Shown here piece by piece: positions 52,957 through 61,841 of a stretch of 64,000 nucleotides of DNA. The stretch lies in NCBI GenBank assembly GCA_003243195.1, contig QFQI01000005.1:62001-126000 (forward strand), in the 5' to 3' direction. The notes under the pieces were generated by a model that saw nothing but the letters and a program-made list of their open reading frames with translations, was not told the origin of the DNA and did not search any database. The translations under genes and the position numbers were made by a program. Source of the stretch: Sphingomonas taxi (GTDB lineage Bacteria > Pseudomonadota > Alphaproteobacteria > Sphingomonadales > Sphingomonadaceae). Position 1 is the first letter of the stretch; each line of letters starts with the position of its first letter.

Positions 52957-53694
52957 TCAGAGGTCCGACAGCTCCGCCACGAAATCATAGGCGTCGCCGC
53001 GATAATAGGAGCGCGTGAACTCCACCGCGCGACCGTCGCGACGAAAGCCGCGCCGTTCGATCAGCAACCCGGCATGGCCGGCGTCCACCCCCAGCATCCG
53101 CGCATGGTCCGGCCCGAACGGCACCGCGCGCAGCCGTTGCAGTGCGCGCACCGGGCGGCTGCCCGCCCTGTCCAGCGCGGCGTAGAGCGAATCCTCCACC
53201 GCCTCCAGCGCCGGCAGGCAATAGCCGGCGATCGTCGACATCTCGAACGCCATCGGTTCGTCGTCGGCATGGCGGATGCGCTGGAAACGATAGACCGGCG
53301 CGCCCGGCGACAGGCCCAGCGCCATGCTCTCCTCCGGGCTCACGGTGCTGGCGACGCGGCTGATCCAGCTGCTCGACGCGCTCTTGCCGCGTGCCGCCAT
53401 ATCCTCGGAAAAGGACGACAGCTTGGAGAAGCTCTTTTCGACACGCCCCGCGACGAACGTCCCCGCGCCGCGGCGGCGCGTGAGCAGGCCGTCCTCGACG
53501 AGCCCGCCGATCGCCTTACGCACGGTGATGCGCGACACGTCATATTCGGTGGCCAGGTCGCGCTCGGCCGGGATCGCGTCGCCCTGGTTCAATATGCCAC
53601 CGCCGATCGCCTCGCGGATCACCTGCTGAAGCTGGAGATAGAGCGGCGCGGCATTGCCCGCGCGAAACCGTCCCACCTCATCCGAAAACGACAT
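52957..53694 (-). CDS. GntR/HutC family transcriptional regulator (NagR/DasR-like)
   Basis: A 245-residue regulator with an N-terminal winged helix (about 10-80; DAIPAERDLATEYDVSRITVRKAIGGLVEDGLL) and a C-terminal UTRA ligand domain (about 95-240). The class includes NagR/YvoA and DasR, which sense glucosamine-6-P or GlcNAc-6-P. Leftward, convergent with nagE and divergent from the TonB receptor, so it lies at the centre of the locus. Its predicted targets carry TTTTGGTNTTAGGA-like elements, whose TGGT half-site resembles the DasR dre site TGGTCTAGACCA. Confidence 0.9.
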   Translation of the reverse strand: MSFSDEVGRFRAGNAAPLYLQLQQVIREAIGGGILNQGDAIPAERDLATEYDVSRITVRKAIGGLVEDGLLTRRRGAGTFVAGRVEKSFSKLSSFSEDMAARGKSASSSWISRVASTVSPEESMALGLSPGAPVYRFQRIRHADDEPMAFEMSTIAGYCLPALEAVEDSLYAALDRAGSRPVRALQRLRAVPFGPDHARMLGVDAGHAGLLIERRGFRRDGRAVEFTRSYYRGDAYDFVAELSDL

Positions 53695-54002
53695 TCAGCA
53701 TCCCCCGCACCGCCCGCTGTCGCCGGGCTTTTCCCGTTTACGCCGTAACCGACCCGCGCGCGCGCGACAATCGCGCCCGTCGCCGGGTGCGGCATGAATA
53801 CCACAATCGGCCCGGAACAAACACCAACGCACCCCGCACTGACACGGATACGTAACTTTTCTTGTTCCGTTGGTCTATTTTGGTTATAGGACCACTTTGA
53901 AGCCACTGCGGAGAAGGCTGGCGCACGATCGCCGGCTACACGCAGCCAGCTTCAGGGACGGAGCGACGCGGGCAGGACCGCGTCAACGAGAGGGGTTTAT
54001 TC
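53695..54002. other. Divergent regulatory region between the GntR gene and the TonB receptor
   Basis: About 310 bases with no gene. It holds the GntR gene's leader, a candidate operator (53871-53894) and the receptor's promoter TTGTTC (53862-53867), 16 bp, TTATAG (53884-53889). GAGGGG lies 8 bases before the receptor ATG. Confidence 0.55.
53871..53894 (+). promoter_or_regulatory. Candidate GntR/NagR-type operator upstream of the TonB receptor
   Basis: Begins TGGTCTATTT and ends TTATAGGACCA, with TGGTCTA at the left and TAGGACCA at the right forming an imperfect inverted repeat around TTTTGGT. It overlaps the predicted -10 (53884-53889). It shares TTTTGGTTATAGGA with the hexosaminidase operator. 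Overlap with the -10 fits repression. Confidence 0.5.
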
Positions 54003-56774
54003 ATGCGGTTGCGCCAGTTCATGCTGCTTTCCACTGCACTGGTCGGCTTCGCCGGCGCGGCGCAGGCGCAGGACACCTCCACCACGCCCCCATCGAACAC
54101 GCCGCCCAGCCAGGCCGCATCCGACGACGGCGCGGGCGAGGATATCGTCGTCACCGGCTATGCCGGCAGCCTTCGTCAGGCGATCGAGCTGAAGCGCAAC
54201 GCCAATGCGGTGGTGGACGCGATCTCCGCCGAGGACATCGGCAAGTTCCCGGACCGCAACGTCGCGGAATCGCTCGCGCACATCCCGGGCGTGTCGATCG
54301 ACCGTCGCTTCGGCGAGGGCGAGAAGGTCGCGATCCTCGGCACCGATCCGGCGCTGAACCGCATGTTGCTGGACGGCCACGCGCTGGCCTCGGCCGACTG
54401 GGGCGGCAACGACAACGATCCCAGCAGCCGCACCTTCAACTATTCGCTGCTCGCGCCCGAACTGGTCGACCGGCTGGAGGTCTACAAGTCGCCGGAGCCG
54501 CGCATCGAGGAAGGCAGCCTGGGCGGCACGGTGATCGTACGCACGCGCCGTCCGCTGGAGCTGGACGCAAATTCGCTGTTCGCATCGGGCGGCTATACCT
54601 ACAACGATCGCTCCGAGAAGGGCAGCGTCCGTGGATCGGGCCTGTATAGCTGGAAGAACGCGGACGAGACGTTCGGCGTCCTGGTCGCCGCCACCTACGA
54701 CAAGCAGAATCTGGTGCGCTCCGGCGTCGAGTTCTTCGGCTACGACAATGCCAACGGCTCGGGCAGCCCGTTCCTGACCACCAACGCCGCCGGGCAGCGC
54801 GTGCTGAAGAACCCCAATGCCGTCATCACCGGCGGTTCGATCGCCGATCTGGACAAGGCGGCGTCGCCCTTCGGCATCAACTACGCATACTTCCAGCAGC
54901 AGCGTGAACGCACCAGCGTGGCGGGCACGATGCAATGGCGCCCCGCCCCCGACCTGACGTTCACGCTGAACGGCCTGCACATCGACGGCAATTACAACAA
55001 CTACAGCCAGGCGATGTACACCATCCCCGGCGCGTGGACCGGCGACGTGCTGCAATCCGCGACGATCTCCAACGGCGTGGTGACGCAGGCGAACTTCGCC
55101 GCGGCCACCGGCCAGAGCGCCCAGCTCGACACGCTGGTGCGCAGCACCAAGCTCAAGACCGACAACATCAACTTCTACGCCGACTGGGAGGGCGATGACG
55201 GCGCAAAGGTGTCGTTCGCCGGCGGCTGGAGCAAGGCGACCGGCGGGCGCAATCCCGAATATCTGTTCAACGTGCAGACCAAGCTGCCATTCAGCTATTC
55301 GATCACGCCGACCTCGGCGGACGTCAACTTCGTCGGCGACCTCACCAACCCGGCCAATTACTTCACCAACCCCAGCAACCAGAATGCCAATATCGAGGGC
55401 AATCCGGTGCTGGTCGGCGGGCAGCAGCTCGTCGCGGCGCAGATCGGCGGCCTCGACTACAGCGTCACCACCGATCGTGACATCTTCGGCGGCTTCGACG
55501 CGACGATCCCGGTCGGCGGTTTCTTCAAGGAGCTGCTGCTGGGCGCGCGCGTCACCGATCACGTCAACCGCGTCGATTCGCGCGGCATCAACACCTATCT
55601 GCGCACCTCGCTGACCGGCGCGCAGCTCGGTGTCGACACGACGGTGACCCCGGACGGCATCTTCGACGGCACCGGCGGCAGCGGGTCGGCGACGCAGTTC
55701 CTGAACCTGCCGCGCGAGGCGGTGATCGACATCCTCGCCAACGCGGTCAACTCGCCGCTGGTCGACAAGATCGGCGCCACGATCCGCGTCGACGAGCGGA
55801 TCGCCGCCAGCTACGTGCAGGCGAACTTCGAGGGCGGCGGGCTGCGCGGCAACGTCGGCGGCCGTCTGGTCTACACCCGCGACGTGTCGAACTATGCGCT
55901 GACCCTGCCGACGCTCGCCAATCCGCAGCCGCGCCCGGTGCCGACCAGCAGCAGCACCGATTACCTGAAGTTCCTGCCGTCGCTGAACGTCGCTTACGAG
56001 GTCAGCCCGCAGTTTATCGTACGCGGTGCCGTCGCCAAGGTGATCTCGCGTCCGCGCTACCAGGATCTGGCCGCCGCGATCACGCAGAACGACGTCACCA
56101 AGGATGCCGGCGGCGGCAACCCGAACCTGAAGCCGTACGAGGCGACCAATTACGAGCTGACCGCGGAATTCTACCCGCGCGCCGGTGCGCTGCTGTCGGT
56201 CGAACTCTATCGCCGCGAGATCAGCAACTACATCCTGAACGAGCGCGTGACCGGCCAGACGCTGTTCAACTCGCTGACCGGGCGGCTGGAGAACGACTAT
56301 ACCGTTCAGCGGCCGATCAACGCCGGCAAGGGCAAGGTCAACGGCGTGCTGGTCAATGGCCAGGCGGAGATCTGGGGCGGGTTCGGCATCCAGGCGAACT
56401 ATTCGTATCAGGACAGCAGCACCTCGACCACGATCGCGAGCACCGCGGTCCTGAACCTGCCGTACCTGTCCAAGCACACCGTCAACGTGATTCCGTATTT
56501 CGAGAGCGGACCGTTCCAGGCGCGCGTCAGCTACAATTATCGTTCGGAATATTTCCGCACGATCGGCCGGCTCGGGTCGCAGGAAATGGTCGCGCCGTAC
56601 AACCAGCTTGACGCCTCGGCCTCGCTGGCGCTCACGAAGAACATCTCGCTGACCGTCAATGCGCAGAACCTGCTGGACGAGACCTACCTGCAATATAGCG
56701 GCACGCGCGATCGCCCGTCGGCCTTCTACAAGAACGGCCGTACCTTCGTGGGCAGTGTCACCTTCCGCCTCTAG
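54003..56774 (+). CDS. TonB-dependent receptor of the GlcNAc/glycan locus
   Basis: A 923-residue outer-membrane receptor of the large TonB-Xanth-Caul class used for sugars. Signal peptide ends about residue 22 (AGAAQAQ), a Thr/Pro-rich linker carries the TonB box (EDIVVTGYAGSLRQAIELKRNANAVVDAI is the characteristic N-terminal region), the plug has the GKFPDRNVAESLAHIPGVSIDR segment, and the barrel ends with ...GSVTFRL. GAGGGG precedes ATG 54003. It is followed by a strong terminator and then the exo-glycosidase operon. Likely cargo: chitooligosaccharides or N-glycan fragments. Confidence 0.95.
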   Translation: MRLRQFMLLSTALVGFAGAAQAQDTSTTPPSNTPPSQAASDDGAGEDIVVTGYAGSLRQAIELKRNANAVVDAISAEDIGKFPDRNVAESLAHIPGVSIDRRFGEGEKVAILGTDPALNRMLLDGHALASADWGGNDNDPSSRTFNYSLLAPELVDRLEVYKSPEPRIEEGSLGGTVIVRTRRPLELDANSLFASGGYTYNDRSEKGSVRGSGLYSWKNADETFGVLVAATYDKQNLVRSGVEFFGYDNANGSGSPFLTTNAAGQRVLKNPNAVITGGSIADLDKAASPFGINYAYFQQQRERTSVAGTMQWRPAPDLTFTLNGLHIDGNYNNYSQAMYTIPGAWTGDVLQSATISNGVVTQANFAAATGQSAQLDTLVRSTKLKTDNINFYADWEGDDGAKVSFAGGWSKATGGRNPEYLFNVQTKLPFSYSITPTSADVNFVGDLTNPANYFTNPSNQNANIEGNPVLVGGQQLVAAQIGGLDYSVTTDRDIFGGFDATIPVGGFFKELLLGARVTDHVNRVDSRGINTYLRTSLTGAQLGVDTTVTPDGIFDGTGGSGSATQFLNLPREAVIDILANAVNSPLVDKIGATIRVDERIAASYVQANFEGGGLRGNVGGRLVYTRDVSNYALTLPTLANPQPRPVPTSSSTDYLKFLPSLNVAYEVSPQFIVRGAVAKVISRPRYQDLAAAITQNDVTKDAGGGNPNLKPYEATNYELTAEFYPRAGALLSVELYRREISNYILNERVTGQTLFNSLTGRLENDYTVQRPINAGKGKVNGVLVNGQAEIWGGFGIQANYSYQDSSTSTTIASTAVLNLPYLSKHTVNVIPYFESGPFQARVSYNYRSEYFRTIGRLGSQEMVAPYNQLDASASLALTKNISLTVNAQNLLDETYLQYSGTRDRPSAFYKNGRTFVGSVTFRL

Positions 56775-56798
56775 ACGCCGTCGATCCTGTTCCCTCCC

Positions 56799-56833
56799 TG
56801 GCCTCCCGTCGTCGACGGGGGGCCATTTTTTTT
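56799..56833 (+). terminator. Rho-independent terminator after the receptor gene
   Basis: TGGCCTCCCGTC / GACGGGGGGCCA 12-bp stem with a GTC loop (one G-T pair) followed by eight T. It separates the receptor transcript from the glycosidase operon. Confidence 0.9.
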
Positions 56834-56875
56834 GCGCGCGGCATGGACGCGCCGGATCGAGGCGGGCATGATACC

Positions 56876-56889
56876 TCCTAATACCAAAA
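56876..56889 (-). promoter_or_regulatory. Candidate GntR/NagR-type operator before the hexosaminidase gene
   Basis: On the minus strand TTTTGGTATTAGGA, matching TTTTGGTTATAGGA of the receptor promoter at 12 of 14 bases. It lies 19 bp before the ATG, so near the transcription start. A second TGGTA (56891-56895, minus) sits 11 bases away. Confidence 0.5.
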
Positions 56890-56907
56890 CGGTACCAGGG
56901 AGTTGAG

Positions 56908-59250
56908 ATGAGCCGCAGGCCCGCGCACGCGACAGTCGGTCTGGCGATGGCCATGGCGCTGGCCGCCCCCGCGGTCGCGCAGACCGCCCCGCGCCTCCTG
57001 CCGCTGCCGCAATCGGTCGTCGCGGGCGCCGGCAGCATCACGATCGCCGATGGCGCGACGGTGTCGGCCACCGTGCCGGAGGCCGGCGCGGCCGCCCGCC
57101 TGCTGGTGGAGCATGTCCGCATTGCGCGCGGCCTGACGCTGACCGCCACGCAGGGCGCGGCGCGGATCCGCTTCGAGCGCAGTGACGCGGTGACGGGTGA
57201 CGAGGCGTACCGCCTGATCGTCGCGCCCGACGGCATCCGCATCCTCGCCGCCGCCCCCGCCGGCTTCGTGCATGGCGCGATGACGCTGGTGCAGTTGCTC
57301 AGCCCCGACGCGAAGGTCGGCGCGCCCGTGCGCGTGCGGGCGATGACGATCGCGGACGCCCCGCGCTTCGCGTGGCGCGGGCTGCTGGTCGACCCGGTGC
57401 GGCATTTCCAGCCGCTGCCGGTCCTGCGCCGGATCATCGACCAGATGGCGGCGGTGAAGCTCAACACCTTGCACCTCCACCTGACCGACGATCAGGGCTG
57501 GCGGTTTGAGGTGAAGCGCTATCCGAAGCTGACCGAGGTCGGCGCATGGCGCTTCGGCCCCGGCACCGGCGGCGCGCCCCCCACGCAGCGCGTCGGCGGC
57601 TTCTACACGCAGGACGAATTGCGCGCGCTGGTCGCCTATGCCGCCGAACGCGGCATCACGATCGTGCCCGAGATCGACTTGCCCGGCCACGCGCAGGCGC
57701 TGGTCGCCGCCTATCCCGACCTGGGCATCATGGGCGATCGGCCGGCGGTGAGCAACGAATGGGGCGTCATGCCCTATCTGTTCAATCCGGGGCCAAAGGG
57801 GATCGCGTTCGTCAAGGAGGTGCTGGACGAGCTGCTGTCGGTGTTCCCCGGCACCTATATCCACCTCGGCGGCGACGAGGCGGTGAAGGACCAGTGGCAG
57901 CGCAACCCGGTGGTGCAGGCGCAGATCCGCGCGCTGGGCCTGAAGGACGAGAATGCGCTGCAAAGCTGGATGATCGAGCAGTTCGGCGCCTATCTGGCCG
58001 CGAAGGGTCGCCGCCTGATCGGCTGGGACGAGATACTGGAGGGCGGGCTGCCGCCCTCCGCCTCCGTTATGTCGTGGCGCGGCGAACAGGGCGCGGTGGC
58101 CGCCGCGAACCAGAACCACGACGTGGTGCTCTCACCCGCGCCGATCCTGTATCTCGACAATCTGCAAAGCGGCCATGGCGACGAGCCGCCGGGTCGCCCG
58201 GCCGCGGTCCAGACGCTGGCGGACGTCTACGGCTACGATCCGATGCCTATGGCGATCGACCCGGCGAAGGCGCACCATGTGCTGGGTGCGCAGATGAATG
58301 CGTGGAGCGAGTATCTGGTCACGCCGTGGCAGGTCGAGCATGCCATCTTCCCCCGCATCGCCGCGCTGGCGGAGAATAGCTGGAGCACGGCGCCACGCGA
58401 CTTTCCCCACTTCCTCGACCGGCTGCAACCGCAGATGGCGCGCTGGCGGCGGGCCGGCGTGGAGGTGGCGGACAGCGCCACCGCGGTGGAGTTCCGGCTG
58501 ACGGGGACGCGCGGCGACGCGCTGCGCGCCAACCGGATCACGGTGTCGCTGGGCCAGCAGGCGCCCTATGGCACGATCCGCTACACCACCGACGGCAGCG
58601 AACCCGGCAGGACCGCGCGCCGCTACACCGCGCCGCTGACGATGGCGCCCGGCGCGACGATCCGCGCCGCCGCCTTCGATGCGGCGGGCGAGCGCGTCGC
58701 GGCGGTGCGCGACTTCGCCACCACACGCACCGCGCTGCTCGCGAAGGGCGCGTCCGATTTCGCGCTCTGCCCGGCGGACAACGCGCTGGCGCTGCGCGTG
58801 CCGCTCACCACCGAGGCGACCGGGGAGACGCCCGCCTATAACGTCAATCTGTTCGACACCTGCATCGCCTATCCCGCCGCGCCCATGGACCTGGCCGCCG
58901 GGTTCGAGGTCGACGTGGCGCGGCTGGCGCGCAACTGGGGGCTGGCGCACGATTTCGACAAGGTCCGTCGCCATTACAACGTGACCCCGCACGGCGAGTT
59001 GCTGGTGCTGGTCGGCTGTCAGGCGGGGCGCAAGGGGCCGGCCGATCCGAACGCGCCCGCGCCGGTGATCGCGGGCAGCTTCCCCCTGCCCGACCCCGCG
59101 ACCGCGCCGCAGCGGATGCGCTTCGCGGGCACCTTCCCCGCCGCGGTGACCGCGCTGGGCGGCGACCGTGACATCTGCGTGCAATTCACCTCGCCGGTCG
59201 GCGATCCCTTCTACGCGGTGGAACGCGTTCAACTGACGGAGCGCCGCTGA
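56908..59250 (+). CDS. GH20 beta-N-acetylhexosaminidase
   Basis: A 780-residue secreted beta-hexosaminidase removing terminal GlcNAc/GalNAc. Signal peptide about 1-24 (APAVAQ), GH20 N-terminal domain (about 30-145), catalytic TIM barrel (about 150-500) with the pair Asp323-Glu324 in HLGGDEAVKDQW and Trp in SWRGEQGA, then a chitobiase-type C-terminal domain (about 540-610, RYTTDGSEPGRTARRYTAPL) and an extra module of about 130 residues (650-780) that I do not recognise. AGGGAG precedes the ATG. It heads a three-gene glycosidase operon, overlapping the next start by one base (TGATG). Confidence 0.95.
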   Translation: MSRRPAHATVGLAMAMALAAPAVAQTAPRLLPLPQSVVAGAGSITIADGATVSATVPEAGAAARLLVEHVRIARGLTLTATQGAARIRFERSDAVTGDEAYRLIVAPDGIRILAAAPAGFVHGAMTLVQLLSPDAKVGAPVRVRAMTIADAPRFAWRGLLVDPVRHFQPLPVLRRIIDQMAAVKLNTLHLHLTDDQGWRFEVKRYPKLTEVGAWRFGPGTGGAPPTQRVGGFYTQDELRALVAYAAERGITIVPEIDLPGHAQALVAAYPDLGIMGDRPAVSNEWGVMPYLFNPGPKGIAFVKEVLDELLSVFPGTYIHLGGDEAVKDQWQRNPVVQAQIRALGLKDENALQSWMIEQFGAYLAAKGRRLIGWDEILEGGLPPSASVMSWRGEQGAVAAANQNHDVVLSPAPILYLDNLQSGHGDEPPGRPAAVQTLADVYGYDPMPMAIDPAKAHHVLGAQMNAWSEYLVTPWQVEHAIFPRIAALAENSWSTAPRDFPHFLDRLQPQMARWRRAGVEVADSATAVEFRLTGTRGDALRANRITVSLGQQAPYGTIRYTTDGSEPGRTARRYTAPLTMAPGATIRAAAFDAAGERVAAVRDFATTRTALLAKGASDFALCPADNALALRVPLTTEATGETPAYNVNLFDTCIAYPAAPMDLAAGFEVDVARLARNWGLAHDFDKVRRHYNVTPHGELLVLVGCQAGRKGPADPNAPAPVIAGSFPLPDPATAPQRMRFAGTFPAAVTALGGDRDICVQFTSPVGDPFYAVERVQLTERR

Positions 59251-61841
59251 TGCGCCGATATCTCGCGGCGCTGCCGTTGCTGCTCGCCTCCACCGCCGCC
59301 ATGGCCGCGCCGAAGGCGGTGATGCGCCTCGACGACGGATGGAGCGTGCGCATCGACCCCGCCGACAGCGCCGCCGCCAGCGCGCATCCACGCGCGGCCA
59401 AGTGGTTCCGTGCGGTCGTGCCCGGCAGCGTCCAGCAGGATCTGATCGCGACGAAGCAGGTGCCCGATCCGTTCAAGGGCACCAACGAGGCGGCGATCCA
59501 ATGGGCCGGGCTGACCGCCTGGCAATATCGCCGCGCGCTGGACGTCACCCCGGCGATGCTGGCGCGCGACCACCTCGACCTGGTGTTCGACGGGCTGGAC
59601 ACGTTCGCGCGCGTCGCGATCAACGGTCATGTCGTGCTGGAGGCCGACAACGCGCACCGCACGTGGCGGGTGGACGCGAAGAAGTGGCTGACGGCGGGCG
59701 AGAACGCGATCACGATCACCTTCGCCTCACCGATCCGCACGCTGCAACCGCGCGTGCTGGCGGAGGGGAACCCGCTGCCGGGCGAATATGATTCCGCGTT
59801 TGGCGACGAGCCAAAGGGCCGGCAGACCTCCCCCTACATCCGCAAGCCCAAATACCATTGGAGCTGGGACTGGGGGCCGCGCATCATCACCATCGGGCCG
59901 TGGCGGCCGGTGACGCTGGAGGCGTGGGACGACGCCCGCCTCGCATCACTGCGCGTGGAACAGGTCGCGCTGAACGATGCCGAGGCGCGGCTCGACGCGA
60001 AGTTCGAGGTCGCCGCCGACCGCGCCGGCCCCGCGCTGGTCCGCGCGCGCGTGACCGGCCCCGACGGCCGCGTCGTGACCGCCGAGCAGCAGGTGACGCT
60101 CGCCGCCGGGCAGAACCGCGTCACGGTGCCGCTGACGATCGCGCAGCCGCAGCGCTGGCAGCCGGTCGGCTATGGCGCGCAGCCGCTCTATACGGTGGCC
60201 GGCGCGCTGATCGAGGACGGCGCGGAAAGCGACCGCGCCGAACGCCGCATCGGGTTGCGCACCGTGGAGCTGATCCGCGGCGGCGGCGCGTTCGGCTTCC
60301 GCATCAACGGCACGCCGATCTTTGCCAAGGGCGCGAACCTGATCCCGTTCGACAGCTTCCCCGCGCGCACCACCGCGGCGCAGATGCGGGCGATGCTGGC
60401 GGACGCGAAGGTCGCGAACATGAACATGATCCGCATCTGGGGCGGCGGACATTATCTGGAGGATGCGTTCTTCGACGCGGCCGACGAACTGGGGGTGATG
60501 ATCTGGTCGGACTTCATGTTCGGCGGCGCGGTCACGCCCCCCGATGCCGATTTCCGCGAAAATGTGCGGATCGAGGCGGAGCAGCAGGTCGCGCGCCTTT
60601 CCGGCCATCCCTCGATCGTGCTGTGGGCGGGCGGCAACGAGGTGCTGTCCGGCTGGGAGAACTGGTCGGATCGCAAGGCGTTCAAGAAGCGCGTCGGCGC
60701 CGACGAGCAGGAGCGGATCGGCACCGGCATGGCGGTGCTGTTCGACCGCGTGCTGCGCCAGGCCGTGCGCGACTTCGATCCGGGCGTCCCCTATTGGCCC
60801 GGCTCGCCTTCAACCGATTACGAAGGCCCGGTGGATACCGACGCGTCGGGCGACCGGCATTTCTGGGATGTCTGGTCGGGGTCGAAGCCGGTCGCCAACT
60901 ACGTGAACACCTGCCCGCGCTTCATGTCCGAATACGGGTTCCAGGCGATGCCGGACCTGTCGACGATCAACGCCTTCGCCGGCACGCTGAAGGTGCAGCC
61001 GACCGATGCGGTGATGAAGGCGCACCAGAAGTTCCTGGCCGGCGAAGGCAACGACAGGCTGCTGTTCTACATCCGCGAGCGGCTCGGCGAACCGAAGGGG
61101 CTGGCGGACTATGTGTATCTCAGCCAGGTCAACCAGGCGCAGGCGATCGAGATGGCCGCGCTCCATCACCGCGCCTGCCGCCCGGTGACGATGGGGTCGC
61201 TCTACTGGCAGTTGAACGATGTATGGCCGGCGATATCCTGGTCGAGCATCGACCATGATGGACGCTGGAAGCTGCTCCATCATGCCGCGCGCCGCTTCTT
61301 CGCCGCGCAGGTGATCGTCACCGAGCACAAGGACGGCGCGACGCGCGTGGCGCTGGTGTCCGATGCCACCACGCCGATCGCCGCGCGGTGGCGCGTGCGC
61401 GGCTATGCGATGGATGGTCGCGTGCTCGGTGAGCGCGGCGGCGACGCCACGCTCGCGCCGCTCGCGGCAGCCGGGATCGCCAGCCTGCCCGACGCCGAGC
61501 TGTTCGGCACCGCCGCGCCGGCTGACAGCTATGCGGTGGCCGAGTTGCTGATCGACGGCAAGGTCGCGGACCGCCGCATCGTCGAGCGCGTGCTCCCCAA
61601 GGATGTGCGCTGGCCCGACCCCGGCCTTACGGCGCGGTGGAACGGGCGCGAGTTGACGGTCACCGCCACCAGGCTGGCGCGCGCGGTGATGCTCGATTTC
61701 GGCGCGACGCCCGCGCAGCCGTCCGACGACGGCTTCGACCTGCTGCCCGGCGAGAGCCGGACGGTGACCGTGGCGTCCGACGCGACGCCCGCACGATTGC
61801 GTCGCGCGCTCACCCTGCGCTCGCTGGGAGGACGCAAATGA
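59250..61841 (+). CDS. GH2 beta-mannosidase
   Basis: An 863-residue secreted glycosidase of the GH2 beta-mannosidase branch, which cleaves the Man-beta-1,4-GlcNAc bond of the N-glycan core. Signal peptide about 1-19, jelly-roll domain, immunoglobulin-like domain and TIM barrel. The acid/base is Glu464 in WAGGNEVLSGW and the nucleophile Glu561 in FMSEYGFQAMP, the latter pattern specific for beta-mannosidases. Other motifs: NPWRIRIWGGGHYLEDAFFDAADELG and GSLYWQLNDVWPAISWSSID. Start overlaps the GH20 stop; its stop overlaps the GH3 start by 4 bases. Confidence 0.92.
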   Translation: MRRYLAALPLLLASTAAMAAPKAVMRLDDGWSVRIDPADSAAASAHPRAAKWFRAVVPGSVQQDLIATKQVPDPFKGTNEAAIQWAGLTAWQYRRALDVTPAMLARDHLDLVFDGLDTFARVAINGHVVLEADNAHRTWRVDAKKWLTAGENAITITFASPIRTLQPRVLAEGNPLPGEYDSAFGDEPKGRQTSPYIRKPKYHWSWDWGPRIITIGPWRPVTLEAWDDARLASLRVEQVALNDAEARLDAKFEVAADRAGPALVRARVTGPDGRVVTAEQQVTLAAGQNRVTVPLTIAQPQRWQPVGYGAQPLYTVAGALIEDGAESDRAERRIGLRTVELIRGGGAFGFRINGTPIFAKGANLIPFDSFPARTTAAQMRAMLADAKVANMNMIRIWGGGHYLEDAFFDAADELGVMIWSDFMFGGAVTPPDADFRENVRIEAEQQVARLSGHPSIVLWAGGNEVLSGWENWSDRKAFKKRVGADEQERIGTGMAVLFDRVLRQAVRDFDPGVPYWPGSPSTDYEGPVDTDASGDRHFWDVWSGSKPVANYVNTCPRFMSEYGFQAMPDLSTINAFAGTLKVQPTDAVMKAHQKFLAGEGNDRLLFYIRERLGEPKGLADYVYLSQVNQAQAIEMAALHHRACRPVTMGSLYWQLNDVWPAISWSSIDHDGRWKLLHHAARRFFAAQVIVTEHKDGATRVALVSDATTPIAARWRVRGYAMDGRVLGERGGDATLAPLAAAGIASLPDAELFGTAAPADSYAVAELLIDGKVADRRIVERVLPKDVRWPDPGLTARWNGRELTVTATRLARAVMLDFGATPAQPSDDGFDLLPGESRTVTVASDATPARLRRALTLRSLGGRK

